Shown: positions 48,406 to 62,329, counted from the stretch's first letter. The stretch is DNA of 64,000 bases from Formicarius rufipectus (GCA_013399695.1 VXAU01001092.1:411457-475456); one strand, 5' to 3'. Program-made: numbers and translations. The notes: generated from the sequence alone by a model not told the origin.

Positions 48406-49164
48406 AATTTCTATTCCATGGAATAGGAATAACTTTTAAAAAAAAAGAAAAACCTGGGAAACATCTGCCTCCTAAAAGCATCTGGTTCAGCTCAGGAATA
48501 AAGGACAGTGTCCAGATCAAGATGTGGCTGTTGAGTCCAGGGAGAGAATCTTTTTGGAGCAAGGCCTCTCTGTTTCTGAAACACTCCATACTAATCCTAT
48601 CTGGTGAACTTTTTGAAAAGAATGTATTTCTATAGAAAAACACTGACTTTTCAGAACAATTTGCTACAAATATTCCAGTCAGATGCACAGATAAGCACCT
48701 CATTTCCTTCTTAAGCATATTCTAAACTTGTGTCATTAATGATTATAAAGCATACATATATTCTGGGAGTGCAAGGCTGTATGACTCCAATATTAACTTC
48801 AGTATATCTATCTTACCTAAAATGTGCTACTAACAAAAGCTAGAGAGGCATGTTATCTATGCTTCTTAATCATAAGATTCTTTTTCTTCTCTAGATCTGC
48901 CTGCTCCTCAAAACAAAAATGGAAAGGGACAGTGATATGCTACTATATAGCTTCTATAAACAGAGATTGCACATCTCAGCTGTTACTGAACTTTTTGATT
49001 TCGTACAGTCTTGTACTCACCAATATAACATGTATCTTCCCTCTATTAAATTTTTCTTTTTATCATACTCTTTCTTGTTGTTTTTTGTTTTTTTTTTTCT
49101 CAAGGTTATACCAAAAAGTTGTCTTTGGAATGCATTTTGAGGTATTCATCAAAATTCATCCATA
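48406..49164. other. Spacer between two oppositely oriented CR1 copies
   Basis: AT-rich with a T-rich stretch at about 49075-49100. The two overlapping ORFs here (48339-48635 plus, 48395-48718 minus) have no recognisable content. Confidence 0.5.
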
Positions 49165-50205
49165 TATAGAATCATATAATCATTAAAATTTGAAAAGACC
49201 TCTAAATTTAGAGAGTGCAACCATAAACATAACACTGCCAAGTCCATCACTAACCCTACGTGGCATATCTGCACATCTTTAAATACCTCCAAGCATGCTG
49301 ACTTCTCTGGAAAGCCTGTTCCAATGTTGGACAATCCTTTCTATGAAGAAATTTTCCAATATAAATGTCTCTTGGGGCAACTTGAGGCTATTTCCTCTTA
49401 TGACTGCTTGTTAACTGGGAGAAGAGGCCTATCCCCACCTGGCTACAGGAAATTGTAGAGAGCAATAAGGTCCCCCCTGAACCTCCTTTTCTCCAGGTTA
49501 GACAACTCCGACTCCCTGAGCCAATACTCATAAGAGTTGTGCTCCAGACCATTCACAAGCTTCATTGCCCTTTTCTGAACACTCTCCTGCACCTTCATGT
49601 CTTTCTTGATGTGAGGGTCCCAAAACTGGACACAGCACTTGAGGTGCTGCCTCAGCAGTGCCGAGTACAAGGGGACAATCACTTCCCCAGTCCTGGTGGC
49701 CACACTATTCCTGATACAAGCCAGGACTCCACTGGCCTTCTTGGCCACCTGGGCATATAGCTGGTTAATGTTCAGCCAGCTGTTGACCAGCACACCCAGT
49801 CCTTTTCCACTGTGCATCTTTCCAGCCAGTCCTCCTCATGCCTGCAGCATTTCATAGGGTCATTGTGACCAGAGCACCAGGACTTGCCACTTTGCCTTAT
49901 TGAACATCATACCGCTGGCCTTGGCCCATTGATCCAGCTTGTCCAAATCCCTCTGCAGAAGCTTCCTACCTTCAAGCAGATCAACGTTCCTGCTAAACTT
50001 GATATCATCTGTCAAGTTACTAAGAGTGCACTCAACCCTCTCATTCTGGTAATCAATAAAGATATTAAACAGGGCTGTCCCCGCACTGAGCCCTGGGGAA
50101 TGTCACTAGTGACAGGATGTTAGCTGGATGTAACTCCATTCACCACCACTCTCTGGACCCAGTCATCCAACCAGTTTTTATCCAGCAAAGAGTACTAGTG
50201 CTTGC
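49165..50205 (-). mobile_element. CR1 LINE, long 3' segment with ORF2 C-terminus
   Basis: Read on the minus strand this is the longest CR1 copy here. The tail lies at the left (ATAGAATCATATAATC). It is followed by the 3' UTR block (CAAGCATGCTGACTTCTCTG, GCCTGTTCCAATGTTGGAC) and then coding sequence. The minus frame 49443-49817 (124 codons) still reads as the end of CR1 ORF2, for example GVLVNSWLNINQLYAQVAKK, VPLYSALLRQHLK and LEKRRFRGDLIALYNFL. Farther right it continues as recognisable but broken ORF2 (CTGGCCTTGGCCCATTGATC; CTGAGCCCTGGGGAATGTCA). It is 5'-truncated near 50.2 kb and lacks the reverse-transcriptase core and endonuclease, so it cannot move on its own. Confidence 0.93.
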
Positions 50206-53200
50206 TGTCATCTGTCAGGAGTTGCCTTTATTCTGGACTTTGAAGGATTCCCCCAGCACCACTGTCCTGCTGCCTTTCAGGTCATCAGATAGCAAAAGGT
50301 AATTTTGCACTGAAGGCCCTATCCTGGCACCATAGGGCACAGGGGCTCTGATGTCATGCCTGATACATGACATTATCTTGCTTGAAGACTTAAAGACTGA
50401 ACACTATTTCTGAAGATAACTTAGAAATAGGTAGAATGTATCCTTATATTATAGACCAAAAGAAAGAAGTCCTTCTCTTTGAGAAAAGTAAATATTTGCT
50501 CCTGTTGGTGGATATTATTCTGGCTTTTTGAGTGTATAGTACTAACAGGATGAAAGACAGCCAGATGTGCAGCAGTCTTTTTATGTTACTGCCAAAGCTT
50601 ATTAGCCAAGGCTGCTCCAAAGGAGTTAATCCAGAAGCATGCAAACACAGATAGCTGAGAGCAAAAAGCATAGCTTCATCCATTCATGCACATGGAAGTA
50701 CTCTGCACAGTTCTCAAGTCATAACTTTGAAGAGACACTCACACATGTTTTTCTGGAGAGGTGCAGTACAGCACCACCCTCTTAATGTTGGCTTTACTAC
50801 AAGGCTTTCCTTGAGCAGTCTTCCAGCTGAAGTGCTGGAATGGAGAGGTTGAACTGCTGCAGCAAACCAGACACACAACAGTAAGCAAGCTTACCACTAA
50901 CTACTGTTTCTTTTTCATCTCTGTATATATCAAGCACTCCATGATCTTCCGCTTTTATGCTTTTGCTCAAAATATTTCAACTTTTTTTTTTTTTTTTAAA
51001 TAGACTAGGGAGTTTTTAAAGTTGGACATGGTAGAGATTCTGTCTCTACATGAGATGAGTAAAGGTAGCCTTTCATGTGGTCTCCTTTCTTGCTGTGCAG
51101 GGCATTGGGGCAATCCTGATCTGAGTTATGTCAGCTGTAGAAGGATGAACATCCTACCTGAAGCCTGTGTAGGGAGGCAGGAAATTTTTACTGACAATTT
51201 TCATTTTCATGAAATTTCATATCTAAACCTGACCATTCAAACTCCTGCTCTGTCTGTATCACCTCTTTTTTTTTTTTTTTTCCCCCTGGAAATACCTTGG
51301 AAAATACCATAAACTGCATACTTAAAATATACAATTCTTTTGAATAAACTATAAATAGATCAACTGAACAACTTTATGAAAGATTAGAGGACAAAATGCC
51401 AGAAAAGGTATGGCGAACTAGAACAGTAATCAGAAAACTCATTGTTAAGGTGAATCCTCATAATATAAGTCTCTATTTCACAATGTTCCAACTTTTGTCA
51501 GAAATTCAGAATAAAAGGTGGAAAACAAAAGCATATGTATAATCTCAGGAAGGAATCAAGAAGACATTGTGTTGACGTGGAATACAATTGAAGTCTTTTC
51601 TGGAAAATTAATCAAATTTTAAAGAAGGGTCTTTATTTCACACATATCCAAGACTAGGCAAACCCCTGAGGTACCAAAGTTTGCTTTTCTCTTAATGTGG
51701 TCATGACTCCCATATCTCTCCATCCTGCCTGCCCCAAAAGCTGGGCAGTAACTGCTCCAGAAGCCGCTGTCAGTGCTGAGCTATGGTGAGTTCATGCTTT
51801 CCTCTTCAGTGGAATGCAGTTCAGAGTATTTTGCCCTGACAGTTTCTCAACTCTCTGACTTTCTTTATATGGAAAGCAAAACTGCATGGAAAGACTTGGA
51901 AGGACATTTTGGGTGCTCATTTCCGAGTCTGTTATTCCTACAAACATTTCTTTCCCTCTCCATATCATGAGATGCCTGTGCTATCAGGGCACGCCTCCCA
52001 GGCTGTCCAAGCTGCTGTGTCACAGCAGCTCCAGCATTTAACAATAATCAGCTAATGATTTTTAAAGGGTACCTAATAGGATACAATAACCAGCCCTACA
52101 GAAGCAGGGATCTTTAAGCACCTTGCAGACCTCTTACAAAAACAACTATGTGACAACATGGCCACATGTGGGTGTGGTCAGCTTCAATGTGACCGTGTTT
52201 TGCCTTCACCCTACACATCAATGCACTGTAGAGTATGATAAAGCTTTTCCTTCAGTAACTTGTCAGGCAGGACAAGGCCATTAGCCCCAACCCGAAGCTC
52301 AGATGCAGGCCTCATATACCTGGTCATAGTCATCATGACTTCCATCTGTACAACACAGGCAGCAAATTTTAGGGAATAAACTGGCCTGCTTTTAACACAT
52401 ACGAGCCTCACAGTACTTGTGAACTGAGCTAAAAGAGCAGAGCAGCAACAACAACTGAGATACAGTTTAACTAGAGGAAGGTATCTTAATGAATTTAAAA
52501 TATGATTGCAGCAAGAGAAGATATTGCTGAGGCATTGCTGGGGCAGGGGATGGTGGCACTGGGAAGTTGAAATGAGGTCCTGGGCCTGTATAGGTAGATT
52601 GGAAGATCCCCGGAGGAAAACCAGTGAAAGAGGCCCAATGGCAATGGGTCAGTAGAGTCAAACAGCTGGTGCTGAGGGTTATTTGGGTGCTCCACTGACT
52701 CTGGGAGTTTCACTGCAGAGTCTGTAGGCTCCAGCACCATGAACTGAGCCCTTATGAGCAGCTGGAGCACACGATTTCTGCTCCCAGAGCACATTTGACT
52801 ATTTACTTGAATTTAAACAGAGTCTGGTCTAAGCACTCTGGAACTGTTTTGCAATCCAAGCAAGGAAAACCAGGAAATGTGACTCTAATGTGGACTCAAA
52901 TACTAATGAAGGTGCACCCAGAACTCTTAGCCCTACTTGTCTTTGAGTCCAATTCTGTCTTGATTATTTCTGTCTTTGTGCATGGGATGCAAAATGAACA
53001 ACCCAAAACTTTCCTGTTTCCAGCAGAGGTGGCAGTTTGTGACTTAGTACTTTTAAGAATTAACCTGTTTCCCCCATCTCTATACAGAAAAGAGAAATAA
53101 AAAAACCTTTGCATGAAAATACATAAAAAGCTACTTGTAGGAAATTCTTGAAAGGTCCTGAAATGAGGGGACTTTAAAAACCAGTCTCTAAGCAAGTAAT

Positions 53201-55034
53201 TCTGAAAGCTAAAACCTGGGACTGGTTAAATGCCTTTAGTCAGGCATGAAATGTCTAGTATTACAGTGCTTGCATCGTACAAGTAATGACTGCTTGGAGA
53301 GACATTACAATAATTTTGTTTCCTGAAATTTTCCTCAGTTCATTTTTTAAAACATGTTTTAAATAAGTAATACATTGTTTGTAGATGTCTACCTTTGAAA
53401 TTTAGAAACTGGGGCAAATAAAAGTTAAATAAATTGTTCAGGGTTCCATGGAAATCTGTGTCAGAATTTCACTTTCAAGGGTGAGTTATGCTGTGCTCAC
53501 TAATAACATAAAGTGTAGTGGTCCAAGTTGCCATTTAGCTTTTCCTCCTTTATAAAAGCAGAAACTTCTCCCATGTGAGTAGGGGGGACTATACAAAAAT
53601 AACTGTATGCTGGAGAAATACTCAAAATATATCACATCCCTGCTGAGCCTTTGGTAGTTCTATTAAGCTAAATTATGGCAGATACCACTGAGTAAGAGAA
53701 TCCACTGGCAGCATTTCTAATAGTGCAAGCATCCTGATAGTAAACCTTCAGAGAAAGACAGAATTCCTCATTATTAGCATCCTGGGGGGAAAAAAAAAAA
53801 AAACACCAGATAGCTAGGAGAATCTTAAGTTAAAGAAAACAAACAGCCTTACACTGTGGTCAAGCAGATTTTAAGATGTAGGTTTACTGTTATCTGAGCA
53901 TAGACAAAGGTAGAGCATAGATAACACGTAGTTGATCATAACCAGGTGGATTAAAGATAAAAGTACTGAATAAATTTTGAAACTACCTCTGTGGAAATTC
54001 ATACCTTTTGTTCAGGCATTTGAAAACACCTAAAGAAATTATTGATTTGCCCAAGTTCCAGTCCTACATCTTATCTTTCTCTCAGAATTATTTATCACAA
54101 TGGAAGTAATGTTACACAGCTCTCATAAATATTTTTTCCTAAAAATATGTGGACTGATTGTGGAATATACATAATCCTTAGACATATCTTCTCTTTTGAA
54201 TAATGAACTCTTATTGTTTAGAGATACGGATGCATCTTTTATTCATGTTCAGTTCTGAATAAATTCCCAATTATTCATTACTAAAACTAGCACCCCTCTG
54301 ATTTCAGCTAGCTGAGGCAGAACACTATGCAGAGAAGTGCTCGAGGTGCCCTGAGCAAAACCTACAGGATAGAAGTACATTAGGGCTCTGCAGAGAGAGC
54401 TCTAACTCCAAAACAGACACTTTTAAAATAAAGAAATAGGATTATTAGGGGGGAAAATGCAGGATGCTGAGGACAGTATAATAATTCTTTGGAAAGTTTT
54501 ACCTTGCAAAATGGGGCAGGAGGGGACAGATGTTTGGGGGTTTACGTGGTGGGGGAGTATTTTGCAACAAGTATCGGGTGAAATTTCTGCATGGATTTGC
54601 TCAGTGCAGTGCCACATGTTCATAGTTTGGATTGATGAGGAAACCACATTGAAAGACAGCAGCAGGGAATAAAATTTCTCCAACTGCTGTGACAATACAT
54701 GAGTCTGTGCACTGTACTTTACGTAACCCTAAAGAATATTGCCTGGCTCCAGGAAAAAAGAAACAAAATTGGGGGGGGGGAGGGGCGGGGGGGAAGGGGA
54801 GCAGGCAGGGGAGATATGTGTTCACAATATATTTTAAAAATAAATAAAACCAAAGCTGAAAGCTACTAAGCCACTGCCTCTATATGAGACCAGAAGATTA
54901 GAACTGAGCATGCCATCAGACAGGTAGGTATACAATTACAAGTGACTGAGACATAAAAGACAGACACAATCCTGAATTCTTTACTGCTTAAAATTAATTT
55001 GAAAATTCCATAATACTGTGTCTAAAGATTTTAC
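50206..55034. other. Intergenic stretch without recognised genes
   Basis: The sequence at 50206-50370 adjoins the CR1 and might be more of it, but I cannot match it. T tracts lie at 50982-50997 and 51266-51281, an A tract near 53790, and a G-rich tract at 54771 is listed separately. A GC-richer patch at 52500-52790 carries overlapping minus-strand ORFs (52467-52661, 52495-52794) with proline-rich translations and no known domain. Confidence 0.45.
54771..54815 (+). repeat. G-rich tract with quadruplex potential
   Basis: A run of 10 G is followed by A, GGGG, C, seven G, AA, GGGG, then AGCAGGCAGGGG. At least four G-runs of three or more with short loops lie within 45 bases on the plus strand, meeting the usual G-quadruplex pattern. 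It sits in AT-rich intergenic DNA with no promoter in sight. Confidence 0.85.
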
Positions 55035-55039
55035 CAGTG

Positions 55040-55353
55040 TGGCAGTGATGCCTAAAATCCTGGAAAATAGGCACTCAGAGAAACATCAGTGGAGAGAGAT
55101 AGATAAATACCTTTATCGGGAGGTGCACACCACCCCAAGTCCTGATGCCTCCCCAGTGATGTTACAGTTTTTATAATCTTCCAATAATTAACATATAACA
55201 TTATAATTAACATTAACCAACTGTGATTCCCATTTCCCCTGGTGTCCCACCCCTAGGGTCCTAAGTGTTGTCCCCTTGGAGCAGCTCCAAGGGTTTTGGA
55301 CTCTTCTTCTCTTTTGTCTTCAAGTTATCTTGCAAGTGTCTCTGCGAAACACC
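55040..55353 (-). mobile_element. Probable endogenous retrovirus LTR
   Basis: Read on the minus strand it has an LTR-like layout: GTTTCGCAGAGACACTTGC near the start, GGTGGGACACCAGGGGAAAT, a TATAAAA box (plus 55169-55175), then GGGGTGGTGTGCACC, GATAAAG as a poly(A)-like signal, and an end near TTTTCCAGGATTTTAGGCA. I could not fix the termini or find a clean target-site duplication, and do not recognise the family. It could be another promoter-bearing repeat. Confidence 0.5.
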
Positions 55354-57545
55354 ATGACCTTCAGAAAGTTTAAGAATATGTGAGAAAATTACTTTAGTGA
55401 CTCCTAACACCACTTAATATGTGAACAAGAAAGCCTACAATTCTAAAACTCTAAAGATCTACAAAATACACATCAAACCATAAGGCATCAGCAGTGTCAA
55501 GCACTGTGCAAAATCTCTTTTGTCAAACATTATTTAATGTTGACTTCAATTAATTCAAACTAAATTAGAGATGAACACTACCAAGCTGATGCATAGTTAA
55601 AATAGCCACAAAACCACCATAGTTGGGAGAAAAAGAGAAATCAATTAATGGTACAAACCTTCAAGACTTCAGGGCATCATCAGCTAGTACTGATGAGAGG
55701 AGGAAAAACTTTCCCTACAAGCAAGTATGGGCAGCAGTAACATAGCAGTCGAAATGAAATGCAAATGCACCTATTACCCCATTACACTGAATTCAAAGGT
55801 ATTAGATAGGCTCTGATAGTTTTTGAATTTTTGACATTTCACAGAGTAATCAGGCAGATTTCATATCTCAGTGCTGATGGTGATAGTGTCATGGCTAGGA
55901 ATGTAAAGCAGGACGTATGGAATTTCCTTCATTTTAGGGAACCCCAAAAGCCTGCAAGAAACATTTGACATGCTCAGATGGTTTTTATGAATAGAACACT
56001 GTTATCAAACATGAAATTTTGCCACTTATAGAGCAGAACTCAGCTAATATAAATTAGTGCAGGCTTTCCTGCAGGAAGTTAAAAATAAACATATCCTGTT
56101 AGAACTACAGGGGGAATTTCATGTAGGCAAAATCTAATTATACAAGATGGAATACAGCCAGTGACATCAAGTAACACACTTACTCTTGTGAAATGTGCAA
56201 TCGAATTTTTTTTTAATAGTTAGACTTGCTCTGGGCCTTCCTTTTTATTTCATCTGAAATGCTCATTTGTGTGAAATCAGTTGTAATGGATATAATGAAA
56301 ATTTACACAGGTCTTGTATAACTGGATTTAATGGCTAGAATCTAAGGTTTAGGTATGGCCAGCATTAGGCCACAAAGGTACCTTTGTACAGTGTCAATTT
56401 TTATTTTTTTTTTTCAGAAATTGGAGACAAGTGGCAATAAAAATTAAAGTGTTGAGAATGTCTTTTAAAATACTTCACACACTTCATAAATAAAACTCTG
56501 TATTTTTAGAATATTAATAAAACTGTCCTGCTTCTGCCCCTCCGGTTTTAAGTATCCATTGTGTCCTGTTAAAGCTGTGACCCTCAAAAGGAGAAGGAGG
56601 TAAGAAAGCAAAGCTAGTAACAGGACTTATATACTGAAGAAACAACAAAACAGCTCAAAGCCTACCCATCAAATTTCAAAACAGCACCAATTTGTGTGTG
56701 TGTGTCTAATGCCAACAAAATGTCACTGGAAATTGCATACGATTTCCACATTGTCCAAAGGAATAGGTGGCTCACTGAACTGTGTGCCAAATTCAGTGAG
56801 TTACTCATGTGAGATGGCAAACACTTGGCAGCTTAGCACTGTTGATCACTGCAATGATTAGTAGTCGTGCTCTGCGCCAAGAGCTGGCATTTCTGCTTCA
56901 CTAGGTTTTAATTCCTACCTCATGTCTTTGTGGTAATTCTGCTGTGAAACAACTTCATAAGCCTACCACTCAAAGGCAGAAAGAAAATCATAGCGTACAA
57001 TTAGCAAGAGAAGAAACCCTGGAGGGGTGAGCGTGGAAGCACCCACCTCTTGTATAGACAGCTCATTGCCTTATTGACTAAGGCTCACAGAAAGCAGAAG
57101 CAAGGGAGATCATCTGTAGGAGCATTTGTATCTCACACCCTAGGATCATGACAATAATGAGAAAAATCCATCAGCAATAAGTAATTTTTTTCCCTAGTTT
57201 GTAGAATTTTTTTAGTTCTTGAGACAGTGAAAAATCATGCATCTCACGTTACATTTACGTATGTCTTGCTCATCACCACTCTTTGTCTATTCCTGTTCCC
57301 AAACAAAAAAAATTCTCTTCCATTTACTCATAAAATAAAATTTGTTCATATCCACATTATGTGGTGAGGAGAGTACTGGTTCTCTTTGAAAAGCTATTAG
57401 GAAAAAAAAATAATAAAAAAAAAAAAGAAATGTCAAAGTGATTTTAATATTCAGACATGGCACTAAAACCCCCTCTAGTTATGGGTCTAAGTGATGGGGT
57501 TTCACTGTTGCAGAACCACCTACAGGCCCCAGCATAACATGTGTC

Positions 57546-57568
57546 CCTGGCACACAGTGTGTGCCAGG
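57546..57568. repeat. Perfect 23-bp palindrome
   Basis: The arms CCTGGCACACA and TGTGTGCCAGG are exact reverse complements around a single central G (57557). It could form a short cruciform or be a symmetric protein-binding site. No feature adjoins it. Confidence 0.85.
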
Positions 57569-59901
57569 AGTTAGGATGTTCTGTGTCAAATCTGGAGTGT
57601 GACCTGATGACTTCATGGCTTTACTGGTTCCCATTTATAACCCTTCCTCAGCAAATGACATAGATTATGCACAGGCAGCAGGCAGAAATGTCCCCACAGC
57701 ATGTCAAACTGTACTACAGGTATATGAATCAGGAGGCTTCTGTGGGTCTTTAGTCCCACAAACGTTAAGACCCTGGAGGGTGACGGTGAAGTTAAGAACA
57801 TCGTTTTGCTACACAGTGAGTGGGGGTTGGCAGGGCAGCTGGGCTTAGCCAGATGGTGCTTCACCTCCTCCAAAGCACCAGGCTCTGGAATGAGTTTCCT
57901 CAGGCCCAAACTGAGCAAACACATCTTAATAAAGATAATTATTTTTATTTTCCAAACTCCTTTATGTATCAACATAAAATAACAATTTTTGCAGCAGAAT
58001 TTTTCTCTTATGCTCTCTGGGCATTCAGTTAACAATTTTTTTTTTTTTCTCAGGTACAAGCCTTAGCATTTTGGAATAGAAGATGAATCTCATATGGCAT
58101 ATGCACAACTCTGGTTTTATAGGCATTTCAGAAATTCATCTTGGTCAGCTTGGAACTGAGCAGGAACTGTATGCTGAACTCTTGTTCTGTGTTTGAGATT
58201 CTCTCTTTTTAAATGGAATTCAGTAAATACAACTTTATCTGATAAGTAACTGTACTAAATAATCTATTTCAGTGAAACTAGCCAGTAAACTGAAACAATG
58301 CTATAAAACCAAATACATATTCAAATATCAGAAAGTCTGTTTTTCTTAAATTTACAAATTTAATCTATGAGTATTTTGATATCCTCATCAGCAGAGTATC
58401 TTCCCACTGTAACAATCTAACTAACATTTAAAATGGGCACAATATAAATTAAGTTAGTAAAAAGGAATCCCTTTTTTTCCTAACAAAAGTACTATTTTGG
58501 AACATGTACTATTTGGAAAAGGGGCATATTTAAGGTAATACCCTCGGAGAGCTCTAAGCAAAACTAGAAAGCACAGATTTGGACCAGAACACTCCCTCTG
58601 TTCAGAGTTACTTAGAGGCAGAGTATTTTTATTCAGGTCTCTCTGGAAATTGTTCCTGTAAGCAGAAAATCTACTCTTTGACTAGCTTCTAACACTTCAA
58701 AGTCTGGGCTCATGCCACAGGATGAAATAGATATTGAGTGAAAAAGGGAGCAAAAGCTTTCTGAAGCCACTTTGCCAAAATGACTCAAAACAACTATGAA
58801 GGGACCATCTATAAAGCTTCGAAGTTAAAGCCCTCTTCAGAGAGATTTTTTTTACCTTTCTGCTAAAACTACCAGAAAGCATCATTTAGTGTTTTAGTGC
58901 TTCTGGCGACTCCAACTGGCCTGAAACCACCAATTTACCTACTGAAAGGCAATGATTTTTTCACATTTTTGCTTACAGTAACAGTAAAGATTTAATACCA
59001 TGTGAAGTATGAATACTTTATATTTGCCTTGAGTATTAATTGCCATAACAGGAAAATTATTATTCTGCATAGCCAGTGTATGGCTAGATAGTAGAGAAAA
59101 TGTTTTCACAGTAAATGAGATAGACATGGGTATGCATGAGTTTATTTCAGGTGATGAAGTGATTAGCTTTTGGTTGAATTCCTGAAAAGAAAGTTCAAAG
59201 CTGCCATCATCAATAATGTTTGAGGGTTTTTTTAATTTTTCTGCCAAGTAAATAGGTATGTGTACAGGCAATTTCCTCTAGTACCGTCACATCTGTATTC
59301 AGAACATGAGCAAAACAACTGATAAGGGAAACAAAAACCTACACTTTGGTCAAAATGAGGCTGCGTGAGCTGCCAGATGTTATTAAAACAAAATGGATAA
59401 CAAAGAAAAGAGAAGCAGTGGAGGGAGGGGGAAAACAGATTGTGTATGTGATTCTGTTTAAAGATTTACCAAGTAGACCTTGCCTACATCTTAAACACAT
59501 AAATGGCAGAAAAAGGAGGAAAACTCCACTTAATGAACAATGCTCTGGTTTGTGTATTTCTTTAATCATGGGTTTATCAATTTTTTTTTGTTCATCTACA
59601 GAGTTTAAAACTACTGCTCATGTATATTTTAAAAATCTTTTGCTTGATCAAAAAATAAGCATTTCACAATTCCACAGCATGAGACCTGGAATTTTGTCCA
59701 CATTTTCTTCATGCTTTGTGTCAGCTTCTCATCTTTCACATGCTTGGTGTTATTCAGCATTAAAATATGTGTAAATTATTACTTTCACAAGAAATATTAG
59801 CAATTCATTACTGCTAGTTAAAAAGAAAGAGTAAATATGGAAATAACACTATTAAAAATGCTGTCTTCCCACAGTCCCCGAGTGCAAGATGTATTCAGTT
59901 T

Positions 59902-59933
59902 AAAAAAAATAATATAAATAAATAAATAAAAAA
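59902..59933. repeat. (AAAT)n-type A-rich tract
   Basis: AAAAAAAATAATATAAATAA, then further AATA units and a final A run. Simple sequence. Confidence 0.75.
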
Positions 59934-62329
59934 TCCAAAGTATTCCAGACATCTTATATGAGTCCAACCACTATTGCTCTCAAATTCAAGAAGTTTTGAG
60001 TAAGGTATTAGACTTTGTAGATGTTATGCTCCATCATTCTAAAAATTTTCAAGCCCTATTCAAAGACTGAGTTGACAAAAAATACCAAAATTCCTTATAA
60101 AGGGGAATCTGTGTTCTGGGTCTCCAGATACATACGTTGGAGAATAAAAAAACACTTTTGTTCTGTTGTGTAGAAAAATATTGTCATAACTTTTTGAGTT
60201 TTAGAATGCCAGAGAAACATGAGGGAATGAAAAGACAAATAAAACTTGGACTTGTGATCCTAAGGGGATTTTTAGGTAGTTTAAAACTATATCATGATAC
60301 TGGCTTTGATATTATTTGTGCTCTTTCTTCCCTATAGATTATGACTTCCTTAAATATTTCTTAAGTTTGAAACCTGTGTCAAAGTCATCAAGAGCCACAT
60401 TATCAATTAAGCCAAACCAGTGCTACCAAGCTCCCTGCTCTCTGGACCTTTGACAGAAAAATTTCAGGTGACAAAAATTCAGTGTAGCATGAAATCTACT
60501 AATTTTTTTTATGTACAAAATTGTTAAAACAAAAGACATTTACCAAATGCAATCTGTCCCTTTAATATTATTTTACTTTCAGAAGTCTGTTAGCAACAAT
60601 AATAAATGTTGACTTTCTAGAAAGAAAAACAAACAAAACCAACTTAATAGTCTAATTCTGTTTCCCTTTACTAAAGAGTCTGAGAAACATATGAGAGAAA
60701 CAGTACCAGTATGAACTCACTTGACTATTGCTAAAACTTTTTCAGGGATTCAGTGGATAAAGTGTGTCTTTGGCCAGCCAATCAGAATGGACAACATCAT
60801 GGTTAAAATGAGAAAATTGCACAGAGGCCACAGTGATGGTAAATGGAAGCTTCACTTGACTATGAATAGATTATATTGTAGTAGGCAAAGGAAATCAAGC
60901 TGATGGTATGCATTTGTATGTGGTAATGATAGCTTTATAATCTAATATGTGCAACCTCTAAAGAGGAAAAAAACATGTCAATCTTAGTAATAGGTATGGC
61001 AGTTATAACTACAGAAATAATGTAAAAAGCAATAATGTCAATCTAAGATAATTTATCAGCTCAGAGTAAAGTGAAGGTTGTCAGAAAAAAAGGGACATCC
61101 TTTTAGCTTTGAAAAGACAAGGATTTAAGAAGAACAGTTGTGAATTTCCATGCATGAGGCCGTGGTCATGGCCTCTTCATGAAACAGAAGCTAGTTTGAA
61201 GTAGGAATCAGAACATCTGAACATTCTTCACACCTCAGTCAAAAGAAATTGGGCAAGTCATGTGGATATCAGATACTTATGTTGTCATTAAGATGGGATA
61301 ATTATTTCTGGTTCCACTGCTAAACTGCAGTGTAGAGTGTTGAAAGGAGGTGGCCAACCAGAGGGAAAAAATAAAAGAGCAGAGCACACATGTATGGAAA
61401 TAAGATTTGAAGTAACTGTGACCAGCCCCAAACATTGCTGCTCTACTTCTCTGAGCAGCACTTTGTCAAGCCCCAAGAGTCCCCTTAGAAGATGCAGACA
61501 CAAGAAACCTGAGCTCAGGGGGATTCTGCATAAAATCCCATGTATTACTACATCAGTTCTAGGTGAGCAGTCCACACACCATCAAACCTAGTGAGCAGCA
61601 GAATCCAAATTTTAATAACAGTTTCTGTGACCAGAAAAAGTCCACTTCTTAAAAGAGAAGTCTGAAGGGACACTAGCCAAGACTATTTCTACATCTATTT
61701 TATAAATAACATAAAATTATTTATATGCCAAAATCAGAGTTTTGTCCAAACCTTTGTGCTACCTACATTAGAGTTTTAAAGGCTTGAACCTAACAAGAAA
61801 CGTATGTCTAACATTCTCCTTTAGAATGGCCAGTGAATATATAGGAATATAATGAAAGCTGAAGTATTACAGTTGGTGTTTGGAGAGAAGGAAGAAGGCA
61901 AATGTACCATGAAAAGCATGGATAATAAAAACACTTCTGGGGACAAAACTGACTTCTTCCAAAGAATATGTAAACATACCAAGTCATAACTGTTATTTAA
62001 ATAGGGAGATTCATGTCATTTGTGGAGAACAAACCACCAATAGACTCTGTGAAGTTTCAGCCTGTTAAATTTAGGGGGGTCTGTACTATAATATAAATAT
62101 TATTAAAAGATTAATTGCTGATATCCTATTGTGCTGAGAAAGTATATCCTTAGCTCTGACACCAACTCCAGTGACAGTAAGAAAACACTTGAAAGGCAGA
62201 GTTCTTACACTGTAATTGAAATTGAAAGCATGGCAAGAACACTGTAAACAACACAAGGAGAGTGAACAGGGGTGAATATTTTGCACAAGATGAGAAGTAA
62301 GGAACAGTCAGTGAAACCACTGGCTGCCA

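Larger units (their letters stand above)
55354..62329. other. Long intergenic stretch without recognised genes
   Basis: About 7 kb with no CR1 or LTR recognised. It contains A tracts (57403-57426, 59902-59933), T tracts (about 56209, 58036-58048) and the palindrome listed separately. The 148-codon minus-strand ORF at 57613-58059 and the 142-codon plus-strand ORF at 59346-59774 have no recognisable domain and no splice or start context that sets them apart from chance. Confidence 0.45.

Noticed and set aside
49443..49817. 124-codon minus-strand ORF as a host gene
   Set aside because: Its translation is the C-terminal part of CR1 ORF2 and it is flanked by further CR1 sequence.
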